Positions 24,886 to 37,661 of a DNA stretch of 64,000 nt are shown here, piece after piece. Source of the DNA: Lumnitzera littorea (lineage: Eukaryota; Streptophyta; Magnoliopsida; Myrtales; Combretaceae); NCBI GenBank assembly GCA_024138015.1, contig JAMXBB010000006.1, forward strand, positions 76,883,320-76,947,319. Direction: 5' to 3'. Position numbers and translations under genes: made by a program. The notes beneath the pieces were generated by a model. The model made no database searches and was not told the origin of the DNA. It saw only the letters and a list, made by a program, of their open reading frames with translations. Position 1 is the stretch's first letter; the number at the start of each line of letters is the position of its first letter.

Positions 24886-27812
24886 GAGTAAGGAATTGCA
24901 ATTCAATATTTTATTAAATTGGAATTACTTGTAAATTGTGATTCTATGAAATAAACATTGTAATACAAGTGATTCAAGGAATAACAGGGAAATGGAATAA
25001 CCATTCCCCCCAAGTGAATAAGGTATAAATATTATCTGTTTGATATGATTTCATGTATTATAAATTGATGAAATTCCTTAGTCAGTATAATGACAATACA
25101 CATGCATATGCTTGTTCTAGTTTGCTCAAGCTATATAGTGATTAATTATCATGATGGAGCTAATGTTAAGAATATTAATGGTTTACTAATTAATTGGTAA
25201 AGGAACGTTTTCGTTAGGACCAAATTGGTCACATATTTCCTTAACCAATTCAACTTTTTTTTTTTTATTTAAGATTGGTTCATAACCTATAGATCAGTTT
25301 TCATGATAAATTGGATACACTAGCTTAATAGGATAAACACAATATGATATAAGAAAAAACTTTTCAACCTAACTTTTAGACTTATGTAATGAGCTTAAAC
25401 AATGAGCTCGACTATTGGACTTTAATTTAATTCAACTTGAGATAATTAACCTCTATAACATACTATTGAATAGATAATAACTTCATTTTTTCTTAATTGC
25501 ATATGAATTTGAAAGTTGGTTTATCTTAATGTTCAAGTTTCAAGAAAGGTTTATCTACTTAGTCATGATCGTAGAAACTATAGGTATGTAGTTTATTTAT
25601 GTGTTGCGTGTTAGGATAGAAATTTAATGAATCAGATTAAAATGTAAACTCAACCTAATTAATACTTGCTGCTTATGTTTGGTCGTTTCAAGCTAGAAAA
25701 GTTTTGTCCTTAGTCAATACGGATATGATCTATGGTAATTAGGCATCAAGGCAATCAAGGAATGGCTAGCAATTAGTTGATGAATGGAACTACATTGGAT
25801 GACAGATACTATAAGCAAAAAGAAGTTATATTAAGAGTTGTACAGAGGTATGGGACTCAATGGATGATATAGTATAGATGGACTACAATTAATGTGGACA
25901 GCATAACGATTGTGACATCTAAACAAGGCTATTTTTAGCTTTTAGTTTAGGTGCAAAGGTTAGCTACTCCCTTATCCCCCAACGACTGCTATGACGGCAT
26001 TAGAGCCCAAGTTATCGTCGTACTATCTAAAATCATGAATGCTCTCATATTGCTTGCTTATATTATTTAAATATTCGTATTAAATGAATTTGCTTAATAC
26101 ACTAGATGTAGGTCCGATGTGTCATATTGGATGCATTTGTGTCATTTTCATACTAATTCTAATGTGACTCACTCTTTTTCTTATCTTCTGGTGTTGTTTT
26201 GATGTTATGACTTGTATACAACTTCACACCAAGGATATGAGCTAGTGCTAGTAGAGTGCTCAATGTTTAGTTCTACATTATGATTAATGAATTGTCAAAT
26301 TATAAAAAATGCTTAGTAGTTCTAAAGTCTTACGTACTTTACTTAAGTGAGACACGTAGTGGATTGTCATCATCTTTAGGTTTCGAGAAATGATAAGAAA
26401 AAAACAAATGAACCAATAGTTGAAACTATTTTGCTTTGTCACCTTTATGTAATAATCTAGTATGAATCAAAAGGTATAAGTTGTTGGGTGAGTTACATGA
26501 ACAACCCCTAAAAAATTTAAAAGATGCATGTATCCCAACTCTTTTAAAAGGTAGCACATACCACTCTTGAAATAAGCATGAGCCCAATTATTTTCCTTAA
26601 CTAGGCTTCTATGTATGACATAAGTTGATCCTTACATTGGCATTTTTCTTATTAATTTAATTTAATATATTCATATATTTAAATTCACATAAGCTTTTTA
26701 GTTATTTTTAATTTTATCTAATTTAATTAACTAAATATATGGGTAAATTGCCATGTAAAATGTTTAAATAAGCTTTTTCGTTTCAAGGGTTGTAAGTGCC
26801 GACTAAAATAAATAAATAAATAAAGAGAGACTTAGGGGGTTAGGGGCTAAGTAGGGCGTTTGGTTTGATGCAAATTCTGAGATTTTATAAGCGATCTTTG
26901 CAATTTACCTAAGTAGTTTTCTCATTTAGTTTTGATAAGCATATAAGTTCCTTTTACTTTTTCAGTTTTAAGCTATTATTATTATTGTTGTTGTTATTAT
27001 TATTGATAGTAATGACAACAGACTTAAGTGTTAGTTCTATGGTGTTCATTTTCTCAAAGTATATTTTCCCTCTTTTGACTTACATGTCCATGATTCAAAA
27101 TTTCTTTTCTTGGTTCTTCGATGAGTTTATCTCCTTCATTCTAACTATGTACCTAATTATGTATGGAACTAACTTCTAACTCTTGGCAAAATTCACGAGC
27201 ATTATTTATAGTAATCAGAGTTGATATCCCATTTTGCTCATAAAGTTGAGGAAATGGCCATTTCATAAGAGGCTTATCTCCTAATTTGTTTTCCCTATAC
27301 TTACCAATAAATAATTAACACATCTATTTAATCAATATTACTATCCAAAAAAGAGGTAGAAAAGTTTACATATGCCCCATTCTCCTAGTCATTGATATCA
27401 CTATGCAAAATGAGGAAAAATTCTTAAGCTTCATTCCTTAGCCTTGGAGTCAAAAGAATTTACATATTAAATATTATTTGTTGTTTCTTTCTTACCAAAC
27501 TTGGGCTTTATCTTAAGAGGAGGTTTATGAGTTTTTTAGAGAGTACTTAACATGTAAACAAAAACAAACTATAGGGTCTAAGAGTTGCCTCTAAAACAAA
27601 TACTCCAACGCTCAAGTTAGAGATGTTCCTATGAGAAAGGCAAGGTAGCTTGCTTACTCTCATCCACTAGTTAGAACGAAATCTCTTCACTTGGTATCTT
27701 ATGCTAAAAGAAAGTTTTTGAGGTAGACTAAGATTCCATTCGAAGTAAGGTAAGAGGATTCGATCAAAACTTCTCAGGAGTAGGATTTTTTCAAGAAAAG
27801 GTCCCATCCTTC

Positions 27813-27890
27813 AATATCATGATTAGGCCAATGAGGCTAAATCATGAGTGAAATATCATGATCAAGCCAATGAGGCCAAATCATGAGTGA
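27813..27890. repeat. 39-bp tandem duplication
   Basis: Two copies of 'aatatcatgat..a.gccaatgaggc.aaatcatgagtga' start at 27813 and 27852, with four mismatches. Confidence 0.9.
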
Positions 27891-28076
27891 ATAGAAAATA
27901 AAAAACTTACATAACTATTCCAGCTAAAATACATTGAATAATTCTACTACTTCTACTAAGAGTAGCTTTTTTAGTGCTAGCTAAATGCAAATAAAATGTA
28001 AAATGGTGTAATAATGGCAAGAAATGTACAATAATATTTGTCAAGAGTATAAGCTTTGGATCTTTTACCATAAAAG

Positions 28077-28277
28077 ATGAGGAAAGATGTCATAAGGGAA
28101 GCTATACAACTAAATCATGACATGTGGAATGAGATGCGTAGAGGAAGATCATCTAGTTCCATGTATATTCTAGAATACTTACATAGAAAGTTATGGGTAC
28201 AAGGTGTTAGGGAACATCCTACTAGCATTTTGGGTGGTCTTTACTTTAGCGACTCAAGCTCTCATTATGAGAACTAA
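28077..28277 (+). CDS. Unrecognised short open frame (66 codons)
   Basis: An ATG-initiated frame of 66 codons with a balanced, non-low-complexity composition (charged and aromatic residues, WNEMRRGRSSS near the middle). No family, signal peptide or membrane segment is recognised. No splice partners or promoter are evident nearby. It may be a fragment of an old transposon gene or chance; the only reason to list it is its unusually protein-like composition in an AT-rich stretch. Confidence 0.15.
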   Translation: MRKDVIREAIQLNHDMWNEMRRGRSSSSMYILEYLHRKLWVQGVREHPTSILGGLYFSDSSSHYEN

Positions 28278-29071
28278 GCTAGTATTTGGTAGGTTGAGCT
28301 CAAAATTAGAAAAGTAATGGATGAGGTTATTTATGTTGTGGTAAGTCAAAATTAGATGCCAAAAAATTGTATTTAATTATTACATCCAAAGGTCATCTTC
28401 CTCTCAAGATGAAACCCCAATAATTACAAACACACTAATATGAGGTAACATCATATATTATAGAGACACCATCATGTATAAGTTAATCAATTACGTACCT
28501 AATATGATGTATACTAAGATACACAATGTAATGCAATTGAAAGAGAAAGTAAAACATACATTGAGTAACTAAGGTTTAAGCTATAATAAATTGAACATAA
28601 GAAGTTGATATATGAGAAATTGCATACCTTTCAAATATTGAGTGAAGTCTCTTAATTTTAAGTTGCAATAATGGAGGTAAGGAAGAGATTTAAGAGGGTT
28701 TGTTCAAAGGAAGTAGTTGTTTGAGAGAGTTTTAGTTGCAATAAATGAGCAAGAATGTTGATGAGGAGGAAAAAAGTTAAAGGAACAGACAAAAGTGTGC
28801 ATCTTTAACATAGATGCAATGCACTAAAGGTGTACACACTAAATGTTTCTTCAATTTAAATTTCCATTATACATGGTTGTTAAACTCACGATTCTTCTAT
28901 ATATCATAAAATTGTTTAGAACTGATAGAATTGTAAGCTTATAGAATCTTATACCTAAAGTCATAATTCCATCCAAAGTTTACACTAGAACAATTTTACT
29001 TCCATTTTGATTAAAAAAAACATATGGAATTGTAAACTCATATAGACACATCAGTTGACCAATTTCAACAA

Positions 29072-29111
29072 CTATGATTGCATTGAAGGCACATATAGTA
29101 TATGCGCATTC
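29072..29111. repeat. Imperfect hairpin
   Basis: Arms cattgaaggcacatata and tatatgcgcattcaatg pair with two mismatches of 17. A second inverted pair, ttcgtagg (about 29125) and cctacgaa (about 29169), lies just downstream. Confidence 0.6.
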
Positions 29112-29161
29112 AATGTAAAAGCATTTCGTAGGCATAGTTAGTGTTAATCCATTACACTTAA

Positions 29162-31151
29162 TGTAACACCTACGAAAAATATAATGTTAATGAACATAAT
29201 AAGGTCGTAAAATAAAGGATGGACTAATATTAAGAGAGGTTATTATGGTAACTAACAAGGGACTAATAAGGGACATCATAGGCAGTGCACAAAAGTCCTA
29301 AACTAGTTGATGCACAAAATCCTTTACACTGAGGCTCATTCAAACTTCTTTCTGTTACATCCTTAGACTCCTCAATTGTAACCTTTGGAAACCATTAAGG
29401 TAAATAGGATTTCTATTAAAATCTCATTAGTTTTATAAGTGAAAATAGTTAGATTGATTGAGATTTCTTATAGCAGTGCAAGTGTAACAATTATGTGAAG
29501 AGTAGATTGTAAGGTTTTCATTGGTAAGTGTTGAATCGATAGTGGGTTAGGAGTTTCTACTTGAATCTAAGTGTTTTTTATTGAGCCATAAGGTTATGTG
29601 CTAAATCAAATTGAGCAAAAGCGAAAGATTGATATAAGGTTCATCAAGTATTAAGGTAAAGTACTCATTTAATTACAATCTTTTATCTTTGGTAAGAACT
29701 ATGGATGTGTACATATTTTAGAGATGAAATTGGATGCATAAATTGATAAACAAACTAAGGATCATGCTGTTGCTAGATTGAGAATGGGTTGTAGGATTGG
29801 ATCAAGGGTTGGATGAGGCAAACTTGGTGAAAAAGAGGAGGAATTACGAAGTAGCAAGATCACAGTCGAGAAACACGGGTGTACTTCTAACCATGATCCT
29901 TAAGAATGTGTTTGAGAACAAGGTGTAGGCGTAATCTTAGAGAATTTGAGTATCCAAGAGGTTCGTTGCCCGAGATCATAAGCGTTATCTTGATCATGAT
30001 CTCTAGTGGGTGATGTCTAGAGAAGATCACAACCAAAGATTATGGTCATGATCTAAAATGTGATCATGGTATGTTATGTTAAAGGAGAATCGTGGCTAAG
30101 GTTTAAGGGCATGCTTCCCGACTAAGATTCCTATAAGCTTTTAGCTTTCATATTTCCTTCATTATTTTAGTTGTTTCCAACTTAGAATCCTTATTCTATA
30201 CTCTTAGTAACCCTATAGGAAGTCATATAATCCTGCTAAAATGGCATATCTATAGATCATTCTTTTAAAGCTAGTTGTTATTAGGTTCTTTCGATTTTTC
30301 TTGGTACATAACATGTATTATTGTACATGAACGTTAGGATAGTAAACTGAAAATGGACTAAATACATATCCAACTTAAGTAAGTATTTACTACTTGTGAT
30401 TAGCTCATTCTAAGGTCTCATAGTAGTAGATCCTTAGGAGGCAACCCCAATGATCTATGCAATGCGTTATCCCTAGTGGAGTCTCGCATAGAAAATATTC
30501 GAGATAGATTAGGTGTAGAGGAGCCTAGAGAGGTACAACTGATGCTAGGTTGTATAAGGGCCCAAAGAAGCACACTTAACACTAAGTTCTTATTGGGTGT
30601 TGTGATGTGAGTAGATCATGAGGACCTTCACTATGAGTTATGTGATTAGCTAAAAATAAAGATAATAAAATGATTGTATGATTTATTTGCTTTGCATTTA
30701 TTTTATGTAATTTCACATTGTTTATTTATGTGCATGTGTTTGTGTTTCACGTATTGAACTTTGGCTCATCACCTTTATTGTTCCTACTATTGCAGGTCAA
30801 AATGATAGTTATAGAGAATATACTGGTTGTAAGAACTATAATGATTATGAGAACACTGGATATGAGGATAAGGAGGTAGCTACTCATAGGATGACTGTTA
30901 TGCTAATTATTATTATTATTATGAGAATCAATAGTGCTAAGAATATTTGTTGAAGATGGATTGAGATTGCTAATAGACATTACTTTGATTAGCACTTGTT
31001 ATTGAGATAATGTTATTCAAATTATCTTTATGATAAATTAAGTAGAGTATATTAAGAGGATTAATGAATTTGTTACTAGATTTGTGAATGGGAGAATTTA
31101 ATAATAGTTTTAGAGCCTAACATAGCGGGTCAGGACTAGGGACACGCAACA
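29162..31151 (-). mobile_element. Family-B-like LTR, diverged
   Basis: Read on the minus strand the region starts TGTTGCGTGTCCC (31151) and ends GGTGTTACA (29162), paralleling TGTAACGCCCC...GGGTGTTTCA at 10176-11931. The block around 30400-30500 ('cctag(t)ggagtctcgcat', 'gaggcaaccc') matches the same LTR section as 10875-10975 and 60950-61030. Flanking pentamers (cttaa and gttta) do not match, so the target duplication has decayed or the ends are set slightly wrong. No internal gag-pol is seen. Confidence 0.6.
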
Positions 31152-33759
31152 GTTTATGACATCTTGAGTTTAGGGCTTTATACTTAATTTCTATTGAATT
31201 AAAATGTGCCTTTAATGTAAGTAGTCACCGGAGGCGTATGCACTTTTACTAACACTACTCACCTAGTAACTCCTTTTTTTAGTACTTACTTTTAAAAATG
31301 GCTCTAAATCCATATAAAAACCCATCTTTTAGGTCCAAAACCACTAAGTAAGGAGCCGAGTAAAAAAGATCTTGTGTCTTAGTAGAAAGCAATTTTTACT
31401 ATGCAAACATAATTTCTTTTATTTGAGGGAAAAAATCTACTAGTTTTTTAGCTTGTGAAACATTTTTACTTCTATATTAGAATTTATTAGATGATACAAT
31501 GACCAATATTTCATTTGGCCTCATGGATGTATTGATAATGGACGTATTGAACTAGTGACATTTGAACATAAAAGGAAAAAGAATAAGTAAAAGATTTTAA
31601 TTGCCACTTATGATTATTGCCACCAAATGAAGAGGAAGCATATTAAAGTTTAGGATAAATTTAGGTGAAATATGTAACTTGAAAGAAAAAAAAAAAAAGG
31701 TGATAAAAAGAATTGGTTAAACCCATTGCACCATTGTTTCAATCCAATCTTAGCTATATATAATTTTTACCTATAAATGAAAAATCATGTATCTAGATAT
31801 TTCAAATAATATTAAATTTATTAATATGAATTTTAAGTAAAATTTTAATTTTCTAAAATTTTATTTCAACCAAATATATTTTCTATACAACTGGCTTAAG
31901 ATAGATCTGCATAGCATTTCTTATAAGGTTTTATAAATTTTTAGGTAGATGAAATGTTTTATTATTTTTTTTTTGTTTCATTTATTTGTTTATTCTTTTT
32001 ACATAAAGCATCAAGGAAAAGGAAATTAATATTGCAATTTCTAAAAATAACCCTCAAAATAGTGCATGTTGAAAAAAAATCTCAAAACTATTGCATATGA
32101 ATACTGTCCAACAGCTCCTAGAAAAGGACACCTATGGATCAACTCGACCCTATAGATCATCAAGTTAATGTAAATATGATTGGATATGATACCCACTAAT
32201 TATCCTATAAGGAACACCAACTATTGTTGTTGGATGCGTATCATAGTACACCCCATTCTCTCTTTCCACAATATGGCTGTAAAGTGTAGCAAATCATTCG
32301 CTTCACCTATTTTTTCACCTATCTACATTTAAGATTCATTTGCAAATAAGTCCACATTAATCTAAAAATTTTAATCTCTCTTACACCCACATTTTGCTTT
32401 CACATTCTACATATAAGTCTAGAAATTTTAATTGTTATCGAATTACTTACTAGTACAAGTTCAAGCTTATTATATTAAAAAAAAAAAAACAATGACAACG
32501 ACAATAATGAATTCATAAAATTATACATGTTTCATCCAAATCAAATAACAATATTTATGCCACATAAAGTATAAATACTACACTACTTAATATGTAATTA
32601 GTCAATTAAATTATTAAAACGTTACATATTCTCAAGCACAGTACCATAAGTTTTGTGAGGTTTTTGCATATTTACTGATCCAATAGATAAAAATTACATA
32701 AATACCATTATAAATTGCATTTTTTAAATGTGATTTTGCAATTGTATACAAATGTTGCATGTTATAAATGCAACAATTAAAAATCACATCTACATGCAAT
32801 TTTACCACAATGGTATCACATCGCCATATTGCATGTTTTGAATACAATTTTATGATAATATACATATATTGCAATTAGGACATACGGCATAGGTTAAAAA
32901 TCGCATGTTCATGATACAATTTTCAACCATACTAAATGTATGTTGTATGTCTTAATTATGACATTTGTATATTATTGTAAAATCTTATCTTTTAGATGAT
33001 TTTGCGAAGCGACGATATTTTTGGTAGTTAATTTTATATAATTGATATTTATATAATTCTTTTTTAAAAGATTAATAAACATGTGTTACACTCTAAATTT
33101 TGATGTTTCAAGTTTCTTAAAAGGAGTTGTTGGTTATATGTTTGCTAATTTTTGTCTACGAACTCAATGTTTAACCATGACAAAGCTTGATAGCATTTAA
33201 GATCCTTGAAATTCGAGGAATCAATTTGGACTTTTAGGAAAAATAAGTGTATGTTGTTTAGATATATTTCTGGTGTAATTAGGATACAAAAGTGTCGAAC
33301 CGCTTTTAGACTATTCCAATTCCATAATCTAGCAAGTGTAGATATAATTATTAAATAGTAGTCCATTTTTATATGATAAGGTAAATCATATGTTAAGACA
33401 TACGATGTAGACAAAATAGTAAAAAATTAAGTAATTTGACAAGAAACAAAAAAAAAAAGGTTTCTTCTCGTATGCAACCTCTAGTAGATAGAGAAAGCAC
33501 TTGAAACACATGTGATTCTTCGAAAAAAATCACAAAATCCAACTAGATAGAGTGTATAGCAATGATTTAGATCGCAATTTCAATTAAATTTTGATAAAAC
33601 AAAATTGCGCTTAAAGAAGGTAAAGAAGACAGATGTTTTGTTGATGGTTTGTTGCGATAAAGAGAGAATGGAAAGATTCAAATGAGGAAAAAGGAGATCT
33701 CTATCTATATCCTAATGAAATAGGTAATAAAATCACCTATTTCATTTAGATGTAGAAAC
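31152..33759. other. Unassigned AT-rich sequence
   Basis: No gene recognised. Short direct and inverted motifs around 'tgcaatt/aattgca' and 'atcaca' are dense at 32700-32960. An inverted pair 'aatgaaataggt...acctatttcatt' lies at 33711-33748. The minus-strand open frames at 32632-32874 and 33145-33414 match nothing. Confidence 0.5.
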
Positions 33760-35936
33760 TGTCACAACCCAAGAAGGTTAGTCGTGGCAGTCGCCGTATA
33801 CCGTACAAAGGATTACAGATTGAATTCCTTTACAATCAACGACCCTTTTATACGATACACAAGGCTACAGCTACTACTAACTACCATGAGTGCACAAGCT
33901 TAAGCAATATCATTTCATGATAAATAATAATATTATAAAAACATAACACATAGTCCATTTACATAAAAGTTTATAGATACAGAGTCTGAAATGTGTCTAA
34001 AGTCTAACTAGAATAGTAATTACATATTCAAATCTAAACTATCAGAACTACTCTTTGAACTCATCTTGCTCCCATACTGATCCCATGTAGAAAACTAACC
34101 TCGGGCATACAACGGCCTGACTCCACGAATAGGTCGGCCTGCAAGAGAAGACTACAAGGGTATAAGCTTACTAGCTTAGTGAAATATTTTCCCTCAACCA
34201 TACAGCAATCAAGTTATACTACAGTTAAGTTCAACTAAATGAATGTATGAACAAGTAGTATGCCAAACAAATACATACAAGTGACCAAGTACTACATGCA
34301 ACTCAGATTTAACGCCCTGCGAAGTTAGGGTTAGAGATTCATCGGAACAGTCAAATCTGGGTATCATATCAGAACTTATTTCATAATGAAACTCTATGTT
34401 TCGTATTTAAAATGTAATGGTACATCCATTACTAACCTTATCAAAATAAGTTCTACATATGATTATGAGTAGGTTCACGCAGCCCTTATTCATCCCTAAA
34501 CGAAGGCCTATGGACTCGACCCATAGTCAGGCGGTTGGCGCCTCCAACGCCTAGTCATCCCGTGGGCAAGGGTAAGGTTATATCGCACGTGTGCACTGTA
34601 CGAAATCAACAATAATCAATAATCAACTCACGTATGGCCTCTCGCTACCTTCGTGTAATGTAATTGCTTAGAATTAGTTATGCAGTGTATGATTTATGCA
34701 TGATTCAAGTTAACTTTTCTAGTTGAATAAAAAGTTAAGTGATATTTAATTAGTAATCATTCCAAATCACAAACAATCAATCTAGTGAATCTATTATGCA
34801 ACAAACATTATATTATTAAAATTTAAAGTAGATTCACCATTAACAACAATTATCATGCACAAGCATAACCCAACCCTATGCACAAACAAGTATGGAATCA
34901 TAAGGAAAAACTCACTTAGTTATGGCTAGCTTACAGGTCGTAGTAGTCTGTGGGCAGCTCAGGGTCGATATCGAGATCACCTGAAAATAATGAACATTTT
35001 GTAAGTTTGGGAATTTACAGCTAACTAGTGTTATAATTTGTAAGGTTTATTTCACTTAGTTACGTGAAATTGTCGATTCGAGCTTTTTATCGAATTGCAT
35101 ATAAATTTTTCATTTTAGNTTCTTCTTTTTCTTCTTTTCTTTCTTTCTTTCTCACGTTTGCTCCCTGATTTCGGTATGCAGGATTTTTTTTTGTTTTTCT
35201 ATCCAGCTTTTTCCCTTTTATTCACGTATACATTAGCTTAATTTATAAGCCATGATCTTTGCTAATTATTTCAAGATTTTGGCTTACTTATTTATCTAAC
35301 ACTTGTCATTATAATTAGTCACGTGGGCTGCTGGTTTTGGGGTCATAATTTGCTGATTTTTAGTTTGGTTTTGTGCAGGACGTGAGTTGAGTTGGAAATG
35401 GAAAGAAGAAAAAGAGATAAATTGGAAATAGAAAAGAAGGAAAATAAAAATTATTAACAAATATATGTAATTTTTCGAATCACATAAATTATAACAATTC
35501 TCCTCGTAAATTAGTTTTTAAATTTTTATGAAATTTTATTAATTTAATTGGTATCCGTTACAATTATAATTTTTACAAGTTATTATGACAATTTCGTTAT
35601 AATTTCGTGCGAATAGACGATTTAGTCAACAATTACATTCGACTATAATTTTATCGCTATTGTGTAATATTTAATTATTTTATAAATTTATGTTTATGAT
35701 TTTAAGGTTTCGAGCAATTTCGGGTTCAATTTTGATTAATGGTGTGTAAACTAGTTTTAGGGTTTTAATGAGCGATTTAGAGTTTCGATCAATTCCTAAG
35801 GTTTTGTTATTGGTGTTATATTTGATTTATTAAATTTCGTAATCTTTTATTGTTACTAGCTTCATTGACTTATTGTACAGTTTAGAACACCCGGACTTGA
35901 GTTAAGGTTCAACTACTATTATTCATAGGGTTTACA
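33760..35936 (+). mobile_element. Family-A solo LTR with TSD gaaac
   Basis: Begins TGTCACAACCC at 33760 and ends AGGGTTTACA at 35936. The 5-bp duplication gaaac is at 33755-33759 and 35937-35941. This copy is in the forward orientation of the family; the other three are reversed. Its 2177 bp lack about 1 kb of AT-rich middle that is present in the 44-kb copy (about 44970-45984 there). The junction is marked by a single N at 35119. No open reading frame of note is present. Confidence 0.93.
35119..35119. other. Single unknown base at a collapsed AT-rich junction
   Basis: The N follows 'cattttag' and precedes 'ttcttctttttcttc', two sites about 1 kb apart in the 44-kb LTR copy. Confidence 0.8.
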
Positions 35937-35941
35937 GAAAC

Positions 35942-37270
35942 AATTTTTCAAAAATCAAATTTAGTTTAAAATAAAATCTCAATGCGGTAGTTTTAAGACT
36001 ATTATTTAAAATGCCGTATTTTTAAGATTATTTTTAAATATCACAATACTAATTTACTTTTTCCGCTAAAGCATTGGTACTTTGATTTTTCTTTTCTTTA
36101 ACTACTTGCATATTCTGAAGAGGGAAAAAAGCAAGGTCGTTTAAGATGATATTAAGTGGGTAGTACTTACAATTTATGTATCTAAAATAAAATATATCAT
36201 AAAGAGTTGAAAACCTTTTTAATTTTCACACCCTAATTTATTAAATGTAGTCTCCTTAGTTAAAGAAGAGAACACAAACTATGGAAAGTAAAAAAGCTAT
36301 TAAAGTGAAGAAAATTTACCATTTTACTAAATTAACTTTCAACCGTTTATGAGATAAAAATCATGTTTTAATTTAAAAGGCAATTGATAGAATTCATTGA
36401 TAAAGAAATCAAGTTTTGAAAGGTATGATATCAAAACAATTTCTTGCGCTTTAATATATTAGTAGCAGCTATTCCTCTTTTATCTATGCTAGCTAAACAT
36501 TCACCCATAATGCATATGCTTAAAAACAAAAGAATTAATTAATTAATTATTAAACTTATTAAATAAAATTTCAAAAAAAAAATTTAGAAATAAATTCAAA
36601 GAGTAGAAAATAAGTTATTTAATGGTGTAAATGAAAATATTAATCAAGTTCAATAAAAAATAAAATAAATTTTACCACACATAAGACATTGAACAGGGCT
36701 TTTGCCCCTTAATATTACTAATGGTAGTGGGTTATGCAACCTAATATATCTACCCAATGGAAGAAATATTGATTGATTAAGGTACCAAGGTAACTGAATT
36801 AGATATACAGTAATTTATGGGAAAGAAGTTCAAGGTTACATTAGCATTTAATATTTATTGAGAATAATAGTAAGGTGGTGGAAAGAGGTTTTTTAGATAA
36901 AATAAAAATTAAAATAATTTTAACTACACTTGAGACACGCCTCCCTTTAATATTATAGATAGAGAGATTATTAATGGAATACATACTTATTTGTCTCCAC
37001 ATTCTATATTACATGGTCGATATCTATATATTTAACGGCCGTTACAAAATTTCTAGAAGTGTAGCAATATTTTTTTAAAAATTTAAATTTATATTACATC
37101 ATAATACTATTATGTTTATATATAAGTTATTTAAATTTCACATTAAGTATAAAATATATTCAGTCTCTTTATCCTGGGCATATGTATAGCAGGTATACAT
37201 CCCTCTAGTAATAATGAGTAATTAACAAAATAAATAAACGTAGTAATAGTTTTTCTTTTGAGGAAAATAG
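35942..37270. other. Unassigned AT-rich sequence 3' of the pseudouridine synthase remnant
   Basis: No ORF or known repeat. An ATTA tetranucleotide run lies at 36535-36551. Confidence 0.5.
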
Positions 37271-37661
37271 TTACGTCTTCTTTTTTTCATATACTAAGTA
37301 GGATGACATGAGATTCCAACCGATTTTCATACGTTTAGGCATGGGTGCGACAAAATGCAACACATCTGACATAGAACTAAGCATGGGATTTAAGGTCTTC
37401 GAATCACCATTCAATAGCTCCTGGAACTTTGCAATGTTAGGAAGTACAAGCTCCCCGTGGTGAAGATGCAAGAGGTACCTTTGACAACACATTTCCTTTC
37501 TGGACATCCAAACCGTCAGGCCTCCGCAACTTATATGGTTTCCCCGAACTGGGTTCATAATCGACTCTGGGCATTTATTTCCACTTTCTATGCATGAAAC
37601 AACAGTATTTATAATCACCCACAATTGGAGTACCAAGTGCCTCGGCACAGTGGACACGGAG
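37271..37661 (-). other. Pseudouridine synthase pseudogene, terminal exon
   Basis: Starts after acceptor acctgcag with LRVHCAEALGTPIVGDYKY. A TAA interrupts KWK-stop-MPRV near 37576, then KPYKLRRPDGLDVQKGNVLS continues. The frame shifts near 37480 and resumes with LHLHHGELVLPNIAKF...GWNLMSSYLV, the family's usual C terminus. It reads on seven codons to a TAA at 37271-37273. Confidence 0.88.

Larger units (their letters stand above)
24891..29161. other. Unassigned intergenic sequence
   Basis: No recognisable gene over about 4.3 kb. Contents seen: AT-rich host-like DNA; a TTA/TTG trinucleotide run (26974-27004); AATA repeats (26808-26822); a 39-bp tandem duplication (27813-27890); and a small open frame at 28077-28277 with no recognised family. 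An imperfect hairpin lies near 29072. Confidence 0.5.
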
